Below, piece after piece: positions 37,022 to 46,168 of a DNA stretch of 64,000 bases. The notes under the pieces are model-generated. The model was not told the DNA's origin and did not search any database. It saw only the letters and a program-made list of their open reading frames with translations. Source of the DNA: Pseudomonas sp. PB101 (GTDB lineage: Bacteria; Pseudomonadota; Gammaproteobacteria; Pseudomonadales; Pseudomonadaceae); the NCBI RefSeq assembly GCF_009764265.1, contig NZ_RWIR01000092.1:186001-250000 (forward strand), in the 5' to 3' direction. Made by a program: the position numbers and the translations under genes. How positions within the stretch are numbered: position 1 is the stretch's first letter; each line of letters opens with the position of its first letter.

Positions 37022-37825
37022 TTATCGCTGTGCAGCTTGAAGCATCGCCGGATCGGTCAAGGGCAACATCCAGCGCGCCTGGCCATTCTTCAGTCCGCCC
37101 TTGCGCGAGCGATCCAACACCCAGCCGCGCGCCTCGACCTGCTTGCCCTTGAGGCTTTCCAGTGAATTCACATCGAAACGCCCCAGCAGATTGGGCGCAA
37201 CGCGCAATACAACCGAGTCCTGCAATTCGATCCAAACCCCACCGCGATTTCGCTGCACCCTGCTCACCCGACCGCTGAGCACGGCAAAACCGGAAGTGCT
37301 GATCTGCTCCGCTTTCAGTACAGGTGACTGGCGCCACAATCCCAGGCCAGCCTGCCGCGCACTGTGTTCGGCGGCTTGCTGACAGTCGACCAGATCGACG
37401 TTCGGTGCCACGGCCACCAGAAAACCCAGGCCCTCGGCGAGCATCTGAGCTTCGAGATTGGCGCCATTGGCACCGTAGACATGGGCCAGGGTGCGGCCGT
37501 AACGGTCCTTGCTTTCCTTGCCCGGCAGCAAGCCAACCTGACCGTCGCTCGCCGCCACCAGGGCTTCGAGGCGTTTGCGCGCAGCCACGGCGAACGGCTC
37601 GTCGGAACGGCCCTTCTTGCCCAACTCAGGCGTGTTCAAGCCGATCATGCGTACATTGCGGCCATCGTTCAGGCGCAAGGTGTCGCCGTCCACCACCCGC
37701 TGCACCGCGACGGGCGCCAGGCCGCTGGGTGCCGGGCAAAACGCCTGGGCGCCGGATAGCCAAATCGCGGACATAAAAAAGGCGCCCGCGAGGGACGCCT
37801 TTTTCAACAGCAAGGAAAAGCCCAT
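37022..37825 (-). CDS. Secreted thermonuclease-family (SNase-like) protein
   Basis: A 267-residue protein with a signal peptide (FSLLLKKASLAGAFFMSAIWLSGAQA). The staphylococcal-nuclease domain (about 35-170) has VQRVVDGDTLRLNDGRNVRMIGLNTPE, whose Asp and Arg match metal-binding and catalytic residues, then SKDRYGRTLAHVY with further catalytic Arg/Asp. A C-terminal OB-like domain (about 180-260) follows. Predicted periplasmic or extracellular Ca-dependent nuclease. The intrinsic terminator of rpmE lies inside its signal-peptide codons (37776-37804). The gap of 14 nt behind rpmE suggests limited read-through expression. Confidence 0.85.
   Translation of the reverse strand: MGFSLLLKKASLAGAFFMSAIWLSGAQAFCPAPSGLAPVAVQRVVDGDTLRLNDGRNVRMIGLNTPELGKKGRSDEPFAVAARKRLEALVAASDGQVGLLPGKESKDRYGRTLAHVYGANGANLEAQMLAEGLGFLVAVAPNVDLVDCQQAAEHSARQAGLGLWRQSPVLKAEQISTSGFAVLSGRVSRVQRNRGGVWIELQDSVVLRVAPNLLGRFDVNSLESLKGKQVEARGWVLDRSRKGGLKNGQARWMLPLTDPAMLQAAQR
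37776..37804 (-). terminator. Intrinsic terminator for rpmE embedded in the nuclease gene
   Basis: On the minus strand AAAAAGGCG-t-CCC pairs with GGG-CGCCTTTTT around the loop TCGC, and the T-run continues. It ends the rpmE transcript but lies within codons 8-17 of the downstream nuclease gene. Confidence 0.82.
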
Positions 37826-37839
37826 CAGGCTTTTCTGCC

Positions 37840-38076
37840 TTACTCTGCAGCAGCAGGAGCAGGAGCTTTCTTGCCGAATTGACCGAAACGGTCTGCGAAA
37901 CGCTGTACACGGCCGCCGGTATCCAGAGTCTTCTGCTTACCGGTGTAGAACGGGTGGCATTCGTTGCAAACGTCGATCGCCAGGGCTTTGCCGAAGGTCG
38001 AACGAGTTTCGAACTTGTTGCCGCAGCTGCAAGTAACAGCAATGGCTGGGTATTCTGGATGGATATCAGCTTTCAT
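37840..38076 (-). CDS. rpmE: 50S ribosomal protein L31 (zinc-binding type)
   Basis: A 78-residue protein. MKADIHPEYPAIAVTC starts the family pattern, with cysteines in CSCGN and CNECHPFYTGKQ forming the zinc site of the C+ paralog. The tail is Ala/Pro-rich. Zinc-free paralogs are usually Zur-controlled elsewhere; this one should be the housekeeping copy. Confidence 0.98.
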   Translation of the reverse strand: MKADIHPEYPAIAVTCSCGNKFETRSTFGKALAIDVCNECHPFYTGKQKTLDTGGRVQRFADRFGQFGKKAPAPAAAE

Positions 38077-38225
38077 GGTGTCTTCCTCGGGCTAGCGTGC
38101 CGCCACCCAACACTATTGTTGAATACCGCACGTAATTAGGCCGCGGATTCTACCAGACAATCCCGATCACGCAAGCTGTCGCTCAAACCGGTCGTCTGCT
38201 AGGCTCCCGCCCCAGTACACATCCC

Positions 38226-38317
38226 CTGTGGGAGCGAGCTTGCTCGCGATGAGGGTGTGTCATTCTGCATATATGTTGCCTGACATGGCGCTATCGCGAG
38301 CAAGCTCGCTCCCACCG
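38226..38317. repeat. REP pair (REPIN), GCGAGC variant
   Basis: Inverted copies at 38226-38250 and 38291-38317 with core GGGAGCGAGCTTGCTCGCGA, between divergent rpmE and priA, so it lies upstream of both genes rather than at a 3' end. Confidence 0.85.
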
Positions 38318-38365
38318 GGGAACATACGACCCCACTTTTATCTTCCTTTGATCGAGACCCCCCGC

Positions 38366-40585
38366 GTGCCCGACGCCATTCTGCGCCTCGCCCTGCCTTC
38401 GCCGCTGCGCCGCCTGTTCGACTACCGTGCTCCGGCCGGCGTCCTGCGCGCCCAGTTGCACCCCGGCATGCGCCTGCGTGTGCCGTTCGGCCGACGCGAG
38501 ATGATCGGGATCCTGGTGGAAGTCACCGACACCAGCGAAGTGCCAGTCGAGAAACTCAAGCCAGCCCTGGCCCTGCTCGACGCTACCCCACCGCTGCCGC
38601 CGGCGCTGTTCAAGCTGTGCCTGTGGACGTCGCAGTACTACCAGCACAGCCTCGGCGACACCTTGAGCTGGGCGCTGCCGGTGTTGCTGCGCCAGGGCGA
38701 GCTGGCCGAAGCGCGCCAGGAACGCTTCTGGTCCGCCGCGCCGGGCGCCAGCCTCGATGATCCGCGCATCGCCCGTGCGCCGCGCCAGCGCGAAGCCCTG
38801 GCCACGCTGGCCCAGCATCCCCACGGCGTCGCCCATCAATTGCTGAGCAAACTGATGCTGAGCAAGGACAGCCTGGATCTGCTGCTGGCCAAGGATCTGG
38901 TGCAGGTCGAGATCCGCCGCCACGCTCCCGGTGCACGCCACGAACACTGGCTGGCGCAACCGGAGCTGCCGCTGAACCCGGAGCAGCGCGCCGCCTATGA
39001 GGCGATTCGCGCCGGCTTCGACAGTTATCACGCGTTCCTGCTGGCCGGCGTTACCGGCAGCGGCAAGACCGAAGTCTATCTGCAGTTGATCCGCGAAACC
39101 CTCGAGGCCGGCAAGCAAGCGCTGGTGCTGATCCCGGAGATCAACCTCGGCCCGCAGACCCTGGCGCGCTTCGAGCAGCGTTTCAATGCCCGCATCGCGC
39201 TGATCCATTCGGCGGTCAATGACCGCGAACGCCTCGAGGCCTGGCTGGCCGCCCGGGACGGTGAGGCCGACATCATTATCGGCACCCGTTCGGCCCTGTT
39301 CACGCCGATGAAGAACCCCGGCCTGATCATCATCGACGAAGAGCACGACGGCTCTTATAAGCAGCAGGAAGGCTTGCGCTATCACGCCCGCGATCTGGCA
39401 TTGGTGCGGGCTCGCCAGGAAAACATCCCGATTGTCCTCGGTTCAGCCACTCCCTCGCTGGAAAGCCTGCACAACGCCTACACCGGCCGCTACGGGCTGC
39501 TGCGCCTGAACGAGCGTGCCGGCGGTGCCAAGCAGCCGCGCTTCCTGCGCCTGGATGTCAAAAGCCGGCCGCTGGACAGCGGTATTTCCGGGCCTATGCA
39601 ACAAGCCATCGGCCAGACCCTGGCTGCCGGCCAGCAGGTGCTGGTGTTCCTCAACCGGCGCGGCTTCGCCCCGACCCTGCTGTGTCACGATTGCGGCTGG
39701 ATGTCCGAGTGCCAGCGCTGCGACGCGCGCATGACCGTGCATCAGCGTTACGGTGAGTTGCGCTGCCACCATTGCGGCTACGTCGAACGCGTTCCGCGCC
39801 AGTGCCCGAAATGCAACAAGGTCGATCTGCGCCCCGTCGGCGCAGGCACCGAACGGGCCGAGGAGCGCCTGTCGATTCTGTTCCCGGACTATCCGGTGCT
39901 GCGGGTCGACCGTGACAGCACATCGCGCAAGGACGCGATGAACCAGTTGTTCGCGACCATTCAAAAAGGCCAGCCGTGCATTTTGATCGGCACGCAGATG
40001 CTTGCCAAAGGTCACCACTTTCCACGGGTGACGCTGGTGTCGATCCTCGACGCCGATGGCGGCCTGTTTTCCGGTGACTTCCGCGCCAGCGAGCGCATGG
40101 CGCAACTGATCGTCCAGGTCGCCGGCCGTGCAGGCCGCGCCGAAGAGCCGGGCAAAGTGATTATCCAGACGCACCTGGCCGACCATCCGCTGCTGGTGCA
40201 ATTGACCGAGCAAGGTTACTTCGCCTTTGCCGAACAGGCCTTGAGCGAGCGCCGTGCGGCCGGCTTGCCGCCGTTTGCGCACCTGGCGCTGCTGCGGGCC
40301 GAGGCGCATAAACCGGGTCAGGCCGAAGGTTTCCTGGATGAGGCGTGCAGCGAGGCGGAGCGTTTGCTGACCGAGCAGAATCTGACCGGGATCGAGCTAC
40401 TGGGACCGGTCCCGGCACCAATGGAGCGCCGTGCCGGTCGTTATCGGGCGCAACTGTTGCTGCAGGCTACGGCGCGGGCACCGCTGCATCGGTTGCTGGC
40501 CAGTTGGCTGTTGGTGCTGGAACAGATGCCGAGCGGGCGAGCGGTGCGCTGGTCCCTGGATGTTGATCCCGTCGATTTGTATTGA
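38366..40585 (+). CDS. priA: Primosomal protein N' (replication restart helicase PriA)
   Basis: A 739-residue superfamily 2 helicase that reloads the replisome at stalled forks. The N-terminal 3'-DNA-binding domain is followed by Walker A GVTGSGKTE, DEEH (motif II), the zinc domain with eight cysteines (CHDC, CQRC, CHHC, CPKC) and helicase C-terminal motifs near QVAGRAGRAEEPG. The GTG at 38366 gives MPDAILRLALPSPLRRLFDY, matching the family; the frame upstream runs through a REP element. Confidence 0.96.
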   Translation: MPDAILRLALPSPLRRLFDYRAPAGVLRAQLHPGMRLRVPFGRREMIGILVEVTDTSEVPVEKLKPALALLDATPPLPPALFKLCLWTSQYYQHSLGDTLSWALPVLLRQGELAEARQERFWSAAPGASLDDPRIARAPRQREALATLAQHPHGVAHQLLSKLMLSKDSLDLLLAKDLVQVEIRRHAPGARHEHWLAQPELPLNPEQRAAYEAIRAGFDSYHAFLLAGVTGSGKTEVYLQLIRETLEAGKQALVLIPEINLGPQTLARFEQRFNARIALIHSAVNDRERLEAWLAARDGEADIIIGTRSALFTPMKNPGLIIIDEEHDGSYKQQEGLRYHARDLALVRARQENIPIVLGSATPSLESLHNAYTGRYGLLRLNERAGGAKQPRFLRLDVKSRPLDSGISGPMQQAIGQTLAAGQQVLVFLNRRGFAPTLLCHDCGWMSECQRCDARMTVHQRYGELRCHHCGYVERVPRQCPKCNKVDLRPVGAGTERAEERLSILFPDYPVLRVDRDSTSRKDAMNQLFATIQKGQPCILIGTQMLAKGHHFPRVTLVSILDADGGLFSGDFRASERMAQLIVQVAGRAGRAEEPGKVIIQTHLADHPLLVQLTEQGYFAFAEQALSERRAAGLPPFAHLALLRAEAHKPGQAEGFLDEACSEAERLLTEQNLTGIELLGPVPAPMERRAGRYRAQLLLQATARAPLHRLLASWLLVLEQMPSGRAVRWSLDVDPVDLY

Positions 40586-40594
40586 TAGATAGAC

Positions 40595-40693
40595 CGCCAT
40601 CGCTGGCAAGCCAGCTCCCACAAGGTTTGGTGGCGGGCACATAATCTGTGGACACCCGGGCTCCCTGTGGGAGCTGGCTTGCCAGCGATAGCG
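40595..40693. repeat. REP pair (REPIN), CTGGC variant
   Basis: Inverted copies at about 40597-40625 and 40663-40693 with core GCTGGCAAGCCAGCTCCCAC, between priA and argS (both plus strand). Confidence 0.85.
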
Positions 40694-40821
40694 GTCGAAT
40701 TGTCACCACACATCCACAACCTGCCTGCTAAGGTTGGCAAGCCCGTCTTCGCAACGGATAATGCCCAGTTTTTCCACCAGCGCATGATGCGCCGCCGCGC
40801 CTGCGGTCGAAAGAGAAGACC

Positions 40822-42558
40822 ATGAAAGACACCATTCGCCAGCTGATCCAACAAGCCATCACCCAACTCGTCAACGAAGGTGTGTTGCCTGAAGGCCTGT
40901 CGCCGGCGATCCAGGTGGAAAACTCGCGCGACAAGAAGAACGGCGATTTCGCCAGCAACATCGCCATGATGCTGGCCAAGCCGGCCGGCATGAAGCCCCG
41001 CGATCTGGCGGAAAAAATCATCGCCGCGCTGCCGGCTGACGAAAACGTCGCCAAGACCGAAATCGCCGGCCCGGGCTTCCTTAACTTCTTCCAGAACACC
41101 GACGCCCTGGCCGCTCGCCTGGACGCCGCCCTGGCCGATGACCACATCGGCGTGCGCAAGGCCGGCCCGGTGCAGCGCACCGTGGTCGACCTGTCGGCGC
41201 CGAACCTGGCCAAGGAGATGCATGTCGGCCACCTGCGCTCGACCATCATCGGCGACGGCGTGGCCCGTGTACTGGAATTCCTCGGCGACACCGTGATCCG
41301 TCAGAACCACGTCGGCGACTGGGGCACCCAGTTCGGCATGCTGATGGCTTACCTGCAGGAAAACCCTATCACCAGCGACGAACTGTCGGACCTGGAGAAC
41401 TTCTACCGTGCCGCCAAGCAGCGCTTCGACGAATCCGAAGAGTTCGCCGACCGCGCCCGTGGCCTGGTGGTCAAGTTGCAGGCTGGCGATCCGGACTGCC
41501 TGGCGCTGTGGACCAAGTTCAAGGACATCTCGCTGTCGCACTGCCAGAAGATCTATGAACTGCTCAACGTCAAACTGACCATGGCCGACGTGATGGGCGA
41601 AAGTGCCTACAACGACGACCTGATCAACGTGGTCAACGATTTGAAGGCCGCAGGCATGCTGGTCGAGAGCAACGGCGCGCAGTGCGTGTTCCTCGACGAG
41701 TTCAAGAACGCCGACGGCGATCCACTGCCGGTGATCATCGTCAAGGCTGACGGCGGCTATCTGTACGCCACCACCGACCTGGCGGCCGTGCGCTACCGCA
41801 GCGGCAAGCTCAAGGCCGATCGAGCGCTGTATTTCGTCGACCAGCGTCAGGCCCTGCACTTCCAGCAAGTGTTCGCCGTGGCGCGCAAGGCCGGTTTCGT
41901 GACCCATCCGATGGAAATGGAACACATGGGCTTCGGCACCATGAACGGCGCTGATGGCCGTCCGTTCAAGACCCGTGATGGCGGCACCGTGAAGCTGATC
42001 GACCTGCTGACCGAAGCCCAGGAACGCGCCTACACCCTGGTCAAGGACAAGAACCCGGAGTTGGCCGAGGCCGAGTTGCGCAACATCGCCAAGGTGGTGG
42101 GCATCGGCGCGGTTAAATACGCCGACCTTTCCAAACACCGCACCAGCGACTACAGCTTCAACTTCGACCTGATGCTCAACTTCGAAGGCAACACCGCGCC
42201 GTACCTGCTGTACGCCTACACCCGCGTGGCCGGTGTATTCCGCAAGCTCGGCAAGGACTTCAGCGAAGTCGACGGCCAGATCGTCCTCGAAGCGGCGCAC
42301 GAACACGAACTGGCGGCGAAGCTCGCGCAGTTCGGCGAGATCCTGAACAACGTGTCCGAAAAAGGCACCCCGCACATCCTCTGCACTTACCTGTACGACG
42401 TCGCCGGCCTGTTCTCCAGCTTCTACGAGAACTGCCCGATCCTCGCCGCCGACACCCCGGCACAAATGCAGAGCCGTCTGCGCCTCGCCGCGCTGACCGG
42501 ACGCACTCTCAAGCAAGGCCTGGAACTCTTGGGCCTGGAAACTCTGGAGCGTATGTAA
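40822..42558 (+). CDS. argS: Arginyl-tRNA synthetase
   Basis: A 578-residue class I synthetase. An N-terminal Add-1 domain is followed by the HIGH-type motif in SAPNLAKEMHVGHLRST, the KMSKS-like site in PFKTRDGGTVKL, and the C-terminal anticodon-binding DALR domain with LSKHRTSDYSFNFD and LLYAYTRV. Normal length. It is followed after 1 nt by the FtsN-like gene, so the two are probably co-transcribed. Confidence 0.98.
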   Translation: MKDTIRQLIQQAITQLVNEGVLPEGLSPAIQVENSRDKKNGDFASNIAMMLAKPAGMKPRDLAEKIIAALPADENVAKTEIAGPGFLNFFQNTDALAARLDAALADDHIGVRKAGPVQRTVVDLSAPNLAKEMHVGHLRSTIIGDGVARVLEFLGDTVIRQNHVGDWGTQFGMLMAYLQENPITSDELSDLENFYRAAKQRFDESEEFADRARGLVVKLQAGDPDCLALWTKFKDISLSHCQKIYELLNVKLTMADVMGESAYNDDLINVVNDLKAAGMLVESNGAQCVFLDEFKNADGDPLPVIIVKADGGYLYATTDLAAVRYRSGKLKADRALYFVDQRQALHFQQVFAVARKAGFVTHPMEMEHMGFGTMNGADGRPFKTRDGGTVKLIDLLTEAQERAYTLVKDKNPELAEAELRNIAKVVGIGAVKYADLSKHRTSDYSFNFDLMLNFEGNTAPYLLYAYTRVAGVFRKLGKDFSEVDGQIVLEAAHEHELAAKLAQFGEILNNVSEKGTPHILCTYLYDVAGLFSSFYENCPILAADTPAQMQSRLRLAALTGRTLKQGLELLGLETLERM

Positions 42559-42559
42559 G

Positions 42560-43267
42560 TTGGCTGCCAAGAAAAAACCTGCACCCAAGCGTGGCGCCAG
42601 CCGTTACCAAGCTCCTGCAAAGCAACCGATCCCGGGCTGGCTGTGGATGGCCATCGGCCTGACGGTCGGCGCGTTCATCGTGTTCCTGATGAAACTGGAA
42701 CCGGGCAAGGGCAGCGACACGGTCAAGCGTGAAAAGGTCGAGCAACAGCAGAAAGCGACAAAAATCGCCGAAGCCAACAAGACCCCGCCGAGCCCGACGC
42801 AACCGGTGAAGCCGAAATACGACTTCTACACCTTGCTGCCGGAATCGGAAGTCATCGTGCCGCCGGATGCCGTGCCGGAAAAAACCCTGCCGACACCGCA
42901 AGTGCCGGCTATTCCGACCACACCGGTGACCCCGGCCGAAGCGGCGAAGATCGACACGGCTCGTGCCCAGGCCGCCTTGGCCGGGATCACGCCACCACCC
43001 GCGCCGCCGGTCAAGGCGGCACCGGTGACCAGGTTCTTCCTGCAGGCGGGCTCGTTCCGCAAAGAAGCTGACGCGGACAAGGTTCGCGCGCAGATCATCT
43101 TGCTGGGCCAGGCTGTGGCGGTTGAGTCCGGCACGGTAAAGGACGAAACCTGGTATCGGGTGTTGGTCGGTCCGTTCAGCAACCGCGAGCAACTGACCAC
43201 GGCCCAGAAACAATTGGCCGGAGCGGGCTTCAGCAATCTGTTGTTACAACAACGCCAGAGCCGCTGA
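42560..43267 (+). CDS. FtsN-like SPOR-domain cell division protein
   Basis: A 235-residue protein starting with TTG (MAAKKKPAPKRGASRYQ). A basic cytoplasmic N-terminus is followed by one membrane segment (about 26-44, WLWMAIGLTVGAFIVFLM), a Pro/Lys-rich periplasmic linker and a C-terminal SPOR domain (about 154-230, FFLQAGSFRKEADADKVRAQ). Layout and position behind argS fit FtsN, which triggers septal peptidoglycan synthesis. Sequence is too variable outside SPOR to be certain. Confidence 0.85.
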   Translation: MAAKKKPAPKRGASRYQAPAKQPIPGWLWMAIGLTVGAFIVFLMKLEPGKGSDTVKREKVEQQQKATKIAEANKTPPSPTQPVKPKYDFYTLLPESEVIVPPDAVPEKTLPTPQVPAIPTTPVTPAEAAKIDTARAQAALAGITPPPAPPVKAAPVTRFFLQAGSFRKEADADKVRAQIILLGQAVAVESGTVKDETWYRVLVGPFSNREQLTTAQKQLAGAGFSNLLLQQRQSR

Positions 43268-43295
43268 GTCCTTCAGAAACACCGCGTCATCGTTC

Positions 43296-43360
43296 ATCGC
43301 CAGCAAGCCGGCTCCTACAGGATTTACACAATTACCTGTAGGAGCCGGCTTGCTGGCGAT
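43296..43360. repeat. REP pair (REPIN), GCCGGC/CCTAC variant
   Basis: Inverted copies at 43296-43320 and 43336-43360 with core GCCAGCAAGCCGGCTCCTAC and only 15 nt between them, so the whole element can fold as one long hairpin. It lies between the FtsN-like gene and hslV. Confidence 0.85.
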
Positions 43361-43498
43361 GGCGCCAGACCAGGCAACACAACCTTTCCCGCGAAACACC
43401 ACTCGTCCCCTCTCCCTTCCTACAGTTGAAATCCCCTCCAGCACCCCCATATGAATGGGCATAAGGCATTTTCGCCCCGCTGCGTGGAGACTCTTCCC

Positions 43499-44029
43499 TT
43501 GACCACCATCGTTTCAGTTCGCCGCCACGGCAAAGTCGTCATGGGCGGCGACGGCCAGGTTTCCCTTGGTAATACCGTGATGAAAGGCAACGCGAAAAAA
43601 GTTCGCCGCCTGTACCACGGCCAGGTCATCGCCGGGTTTGCCGGCGCCACCGCCGACGCCTTTACCCTCTTCGAACGTTTCGAAGGCCAGTTGGAGAAGC
43701 ATCAGGGTCACCTGGTACGCGCCGCTGTCGAGCTCGCCAAAGAATGGCGCACCGACCGCTCCCTGAGCCGCCTCGAAGCCATGCTCGCCGTCGCGAACAA
43801 AGACGCCTCCCTGATCATCACCGGCAACGGCGATGTGGTTGAACCCGAAGACGGCCTGATCGCCATGGGTTCCGGCGGCGCCTACGCCCAGGCCGCTGCC
43901 AGCGCACTGCTGAAAAAGACCGATCTGTCGGCCCGGGAAATCGTCGAAACCGCCCTCGGCATCGCCGGCGACATCTGTGTATTCACCAACCACACCCAGA
44001 CCATCGAGGAGCAGGACTGCGCCGAGTAA
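43499..44029 (+). CDS. hslV: ATP-dependent protease peptidase subunit HslV
   Basis: A 176-residue threonine protease. From TTG 43499 the product begins MTTIVSVRRHGKVVMGGDGQ; after Met removal Thr is the N-terminal nucleophile, which fixes this start. GGAG lies 10 nt upstream. GSGGAYAQAAA and the C-terminal helix ending QDCAE are typical. It forms two hexameric rings capped by HslU and degrades misfolded and regulatory proteins. Confidence 0.97.
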   Translation: MTTIVSVRRHGKVVMGGDGQVSLGNTVMKGNAKKVRRLYHGQVIAGFAGATADAFTLFERFEGQLEKHQGHLVRAAVELAKEWRTDRSLSRLEAMLAVANKDASLIITGNGDVVEPEDGLIAMGSGGAYAQAAASALLKKTDLSAREIVETALGIAGDICVFTNHTQTIEEQDCAE

Positions 44030-44084
44030 GCCCGTGCAGCCCACCGCACCACGGCTCATTCTTGCTTGAGGTCCACTGAATATT

Positions 44085-45422
44085 ATGTCCATGACTCCCC
44101 GCGAAATCGTCCACGAACTCAACCGCCACATCATCGGCCAGGACGATGCCAAGCGCGCCGTCGCCATTGCCCTGCGCAACCGCTGGCGCCGCATGCAGCT
44201 GCCTGAAGAGCTGCGCGTTGAAGTAACGCCGAAGAACATCCTGATGATCGGCCCGACCGGTGTCGGTAAAACCGAGATCGCCCGTCGCCTGGCAAAACTG
44301 GCCAATGCGCCGTTCATCAAGGTCGAAGCGACCAAGTTCACCGAAGTCGGTTATGTCGGCCGCGACGTCGAATCGATCATTCGTGACCTCGCCGATGCCG
44401 CAATCAAGCTGTTGCGCGAGCAGGAAATCATCAAGGTTCGCCACCGTGCCGAGGACGCTGCCGAAGAGCGCATCCTCGACGCCCTGCTGCCACCGGCACG
44501 CATGGGCTTCAGCAGCGATGACGCCCCGACTGCCGATTCCAACACCCGTCAGCTGTTCCGCAAGCGCCTGCGCGAAGGCCAGCTGGATGACAAGGAGATC
44601 GAAATCGAAGTCGCCGAAATGGCCGGCGTCGACATCTCCGCGCCACCGGGCATGGAAGAAATGACCAACCAGTTGCAGAGCCTGTTTGCCAACATGGGCA
44701 AGGGCAAGAAGAAAGCCCGCAAGCTCAAGGTCAAGGAAGCGCTGAAGCTGGTGCGTGACGAAGAAGCCGGTCGCCTGGTCAACGATGAAGAGTTGAAGGC
44801 CAAGGCCCTGGAAGCGGTCGAGCAGCACGGCATCGTGTTCATCGACGAAATCGACAAGGTCGCCAAGCGTGGCAATTCCGGTGGCGTCGATGTATCCCGC
44901 GAAGGCGTGCAGCGCGACCTGCTGCCGCTGATCGAAGGCTGCACCGTCAACACCAAGCTGGGCATGGTCAAGACCGACCACATCCTGTTCATCGCGTCCG
45001 GTGCGTTCCACCTGAGCAAGCCGAGCGACCTGGTGCCCGAGCTGCAAGGTCGCCTGCCGATTCGTGTCGAGCTCAAGGCCCTGAGCCCTGAAGATTTCGA
45101 GCGCATCCTCAGCGAACCGCACGCCTCGCTCACCGAGCAATATTGCGCGCTGCTGAAAACCGAAGGCTTGGGCATCGAGTTCCAGCCGAGCGGCATCAAG
45201 CGCATCGCGGAGATCGCCTGGCAGGTCAACGAGAAAACCGAAAACATCGGTGCCCGTCGCCTGCATACCCTGCTCGAGCGCCTGCTCGAAGAGGTGTCGT
45301 TCAGCGCCGGCGACCTGGCCAGCGCCCATGACAGCAAGGTGATCCAGATCGACGCCGACTACGTCAACAGCCACCTGGGCGAATTGGCGCAGAACGAAGA
45401 CCTGTCCCGTTATATCCTGTAG
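44085..45422 (+). CDS. hslU: ATP-dependent protease ATPase subunit HslU
   Basis: A 445-residue AAA+ unfoldase. Walker A GPTGVGKTE, pore motif GYVGRD, an intermediate I-domain (about 110-240), Walker B IVFIDEIDK, sensor GAFH and the C-terminal tail LSRYIL that docks into HslV. It is 55 nt downstream of hslV and probably heat-shock controlled with it, though I did not see a clear sigma-32 site. Confidence 0.98.
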   Translation: MSMTPREIVHELNRHIIGQDDAKRAVAIALRNRWRRMQLPEELRVEVTPKNILMIGPTGVGKTEIARRLAKLANAPFIKVEATKFTEVGYVGRDVESIIRDLADAAIKLLREQEIIKVRHRAEDAAEERILDALLPPARMGFSSDDAPTADSNTRQLFRKRLREGQLDDKEIEIEVAEMAGVDISAPPGMEEMTNQLQSLFANMGKGKKKARKLKVKEALKLVRDEEAGRLVNDEELKAKALEAVEQHGIVFIDEIDKVAKRGNSGGVDVSREGVQRDLLPLIEGCTVNTKLGMVKTDHILFIASGAFHLSKPSDLVPELQGRLPIRVELKALSPEDFERILSEPHASLTEQYCALLKTEGLGIEFQPSGIKRIAEIAWQVNEKTENIGARRLHTLLERLLEEVSFSAGDLASAHDSKVIQIDADYVNSHLGELAQNEDLSRYIL

Positions 45423-45434
45423 GTCATGTGACTC

Positions 45435-45505
45435 CTTGTAGGAGCCGGCTTGCCGGCGATGGCGGACCCGAGATCGCCATCGTCGGCAAGCCGACTCCTA
45501 CAGGG
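45435..45505. repeat. REP pair (REPIN), GCCGGC/CCTAC variant
   Basis: Inverted copies at 45435-45463 and 45475-45505, sharing the GGAGCCGGCTTGCCGGCGAT core; one arm carries a GTCGGC/GCCGAC variant. It lies between hslU and the DUF971 gene. Confidence 0.85.
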
Positions 45506-45537
45506 GGCAGACCACGCATATCAACGGACATCCGGCC

Positions 45538-45909
45538 ATGATCCCCACCGATATCAAACTGCACAAAGCCTCGAAAACCCTGTCGCTGAAATACGCTTCC
45601 GGCGAGGAATACACTCTGCCCGCCGAGTTCCTGCGCGTGCACTCTCCTTCCGCCGAGGTCCAGGGCCACGGCAAACCCATCCTGCAATTCGGCAAGATCA
45701 ACGTAGGCCTGAGCAAGGTAGAACCGGCCGGTCAGTACGCACTCAAACTGACCTTCGACGACGGTCACGACAGCGGTCTGTTCACCTGGGAATATCTGTA
45801 CGAGCTGGGGCGACGTTATGACGCACTCTGGGAAGATTATCTGGCCGAGCTGAAAGCCGCTGGAAAAACCCGCGATCCGAACGAATCCGTCGTCAAGCTG
45901 ATGCTCTAA
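45538..45909 (+). CDS. DUF971 domain protein (gamma-butyrobetaine hydroxylase-like N-terminal domain)
   Basis: A 123-residue protein. The DUF971 fold is marked by LKYASGEEYTLPAEFLRVHSPSAEVQGHG and by HDSGLFTWEYLYELG. It lacks the cysteine/histidine metal ligands seen in the eukaryotic domain, and function in bacteria is not settled; some members are linked to iron-sulfur or heat-shock genes. Here it lies downstream of hslVU with a REP pair between. Confidence 0.85.
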   Translation: MIPTDIKLHKASKTLSLKYASGEEYTLPAEFLRVHSPSAEVQGHGKPILQFGKINVGLSKVEPAGQYALKLTFDDGHDSGLFTWEYLYELGRRYDALWEDYLAELKAAGKTRDPNESVVKLML

Positions 45910-46026
45910 TCCAAGCCTCTCGCTCTTTAGAGGGCATTTTCTAATTTCATCTGTTTGAATGCTCCGCTCCAGGGCCGTCGATTGGCCTGCTTGCGAAAAA
46001 AATTAAACTCGGGTAACCAATGGAAC

Positions 46027-46042
46027 TGGCAAGTTCCCTGCA
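46027..46042 (+). promoter_or_regulatory. Candidate sigma-54 (-24/-12) promoter of phaC1
   Basis: TGGCAAGTTCCCTGCA matches the TGGCAC-N5-TTGCA consensus, with invariant GG and GC 10 nt apart, about 127 nt before the phaC1 ATG. A palindrome, GGAACT-GGCA-AGTTCC (46022-46037), overlaps the -24 box. From memory, a sigma-54 promoter was proposed before phaC1 in P. aeruginosa. Confidence 0.6.
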
Positions 46043-46168
46043 GTGCTCTCTGCGAACAAAAAGCAGCGATGCAGTATTAACGGTCACCCGAGCAGCAGTA
46101 CCTGGAATTGATTGTGTGACTGCACAGCAGGACCCGGGTACTCGTCTCAGGACATTGGAGCGTCGTAG

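Noticed and set aside
40441..42588. Open frame of 715 codons opposite argS
   Set aside because: Antisense shadow of argS that also runs through a REP pair and into priA.
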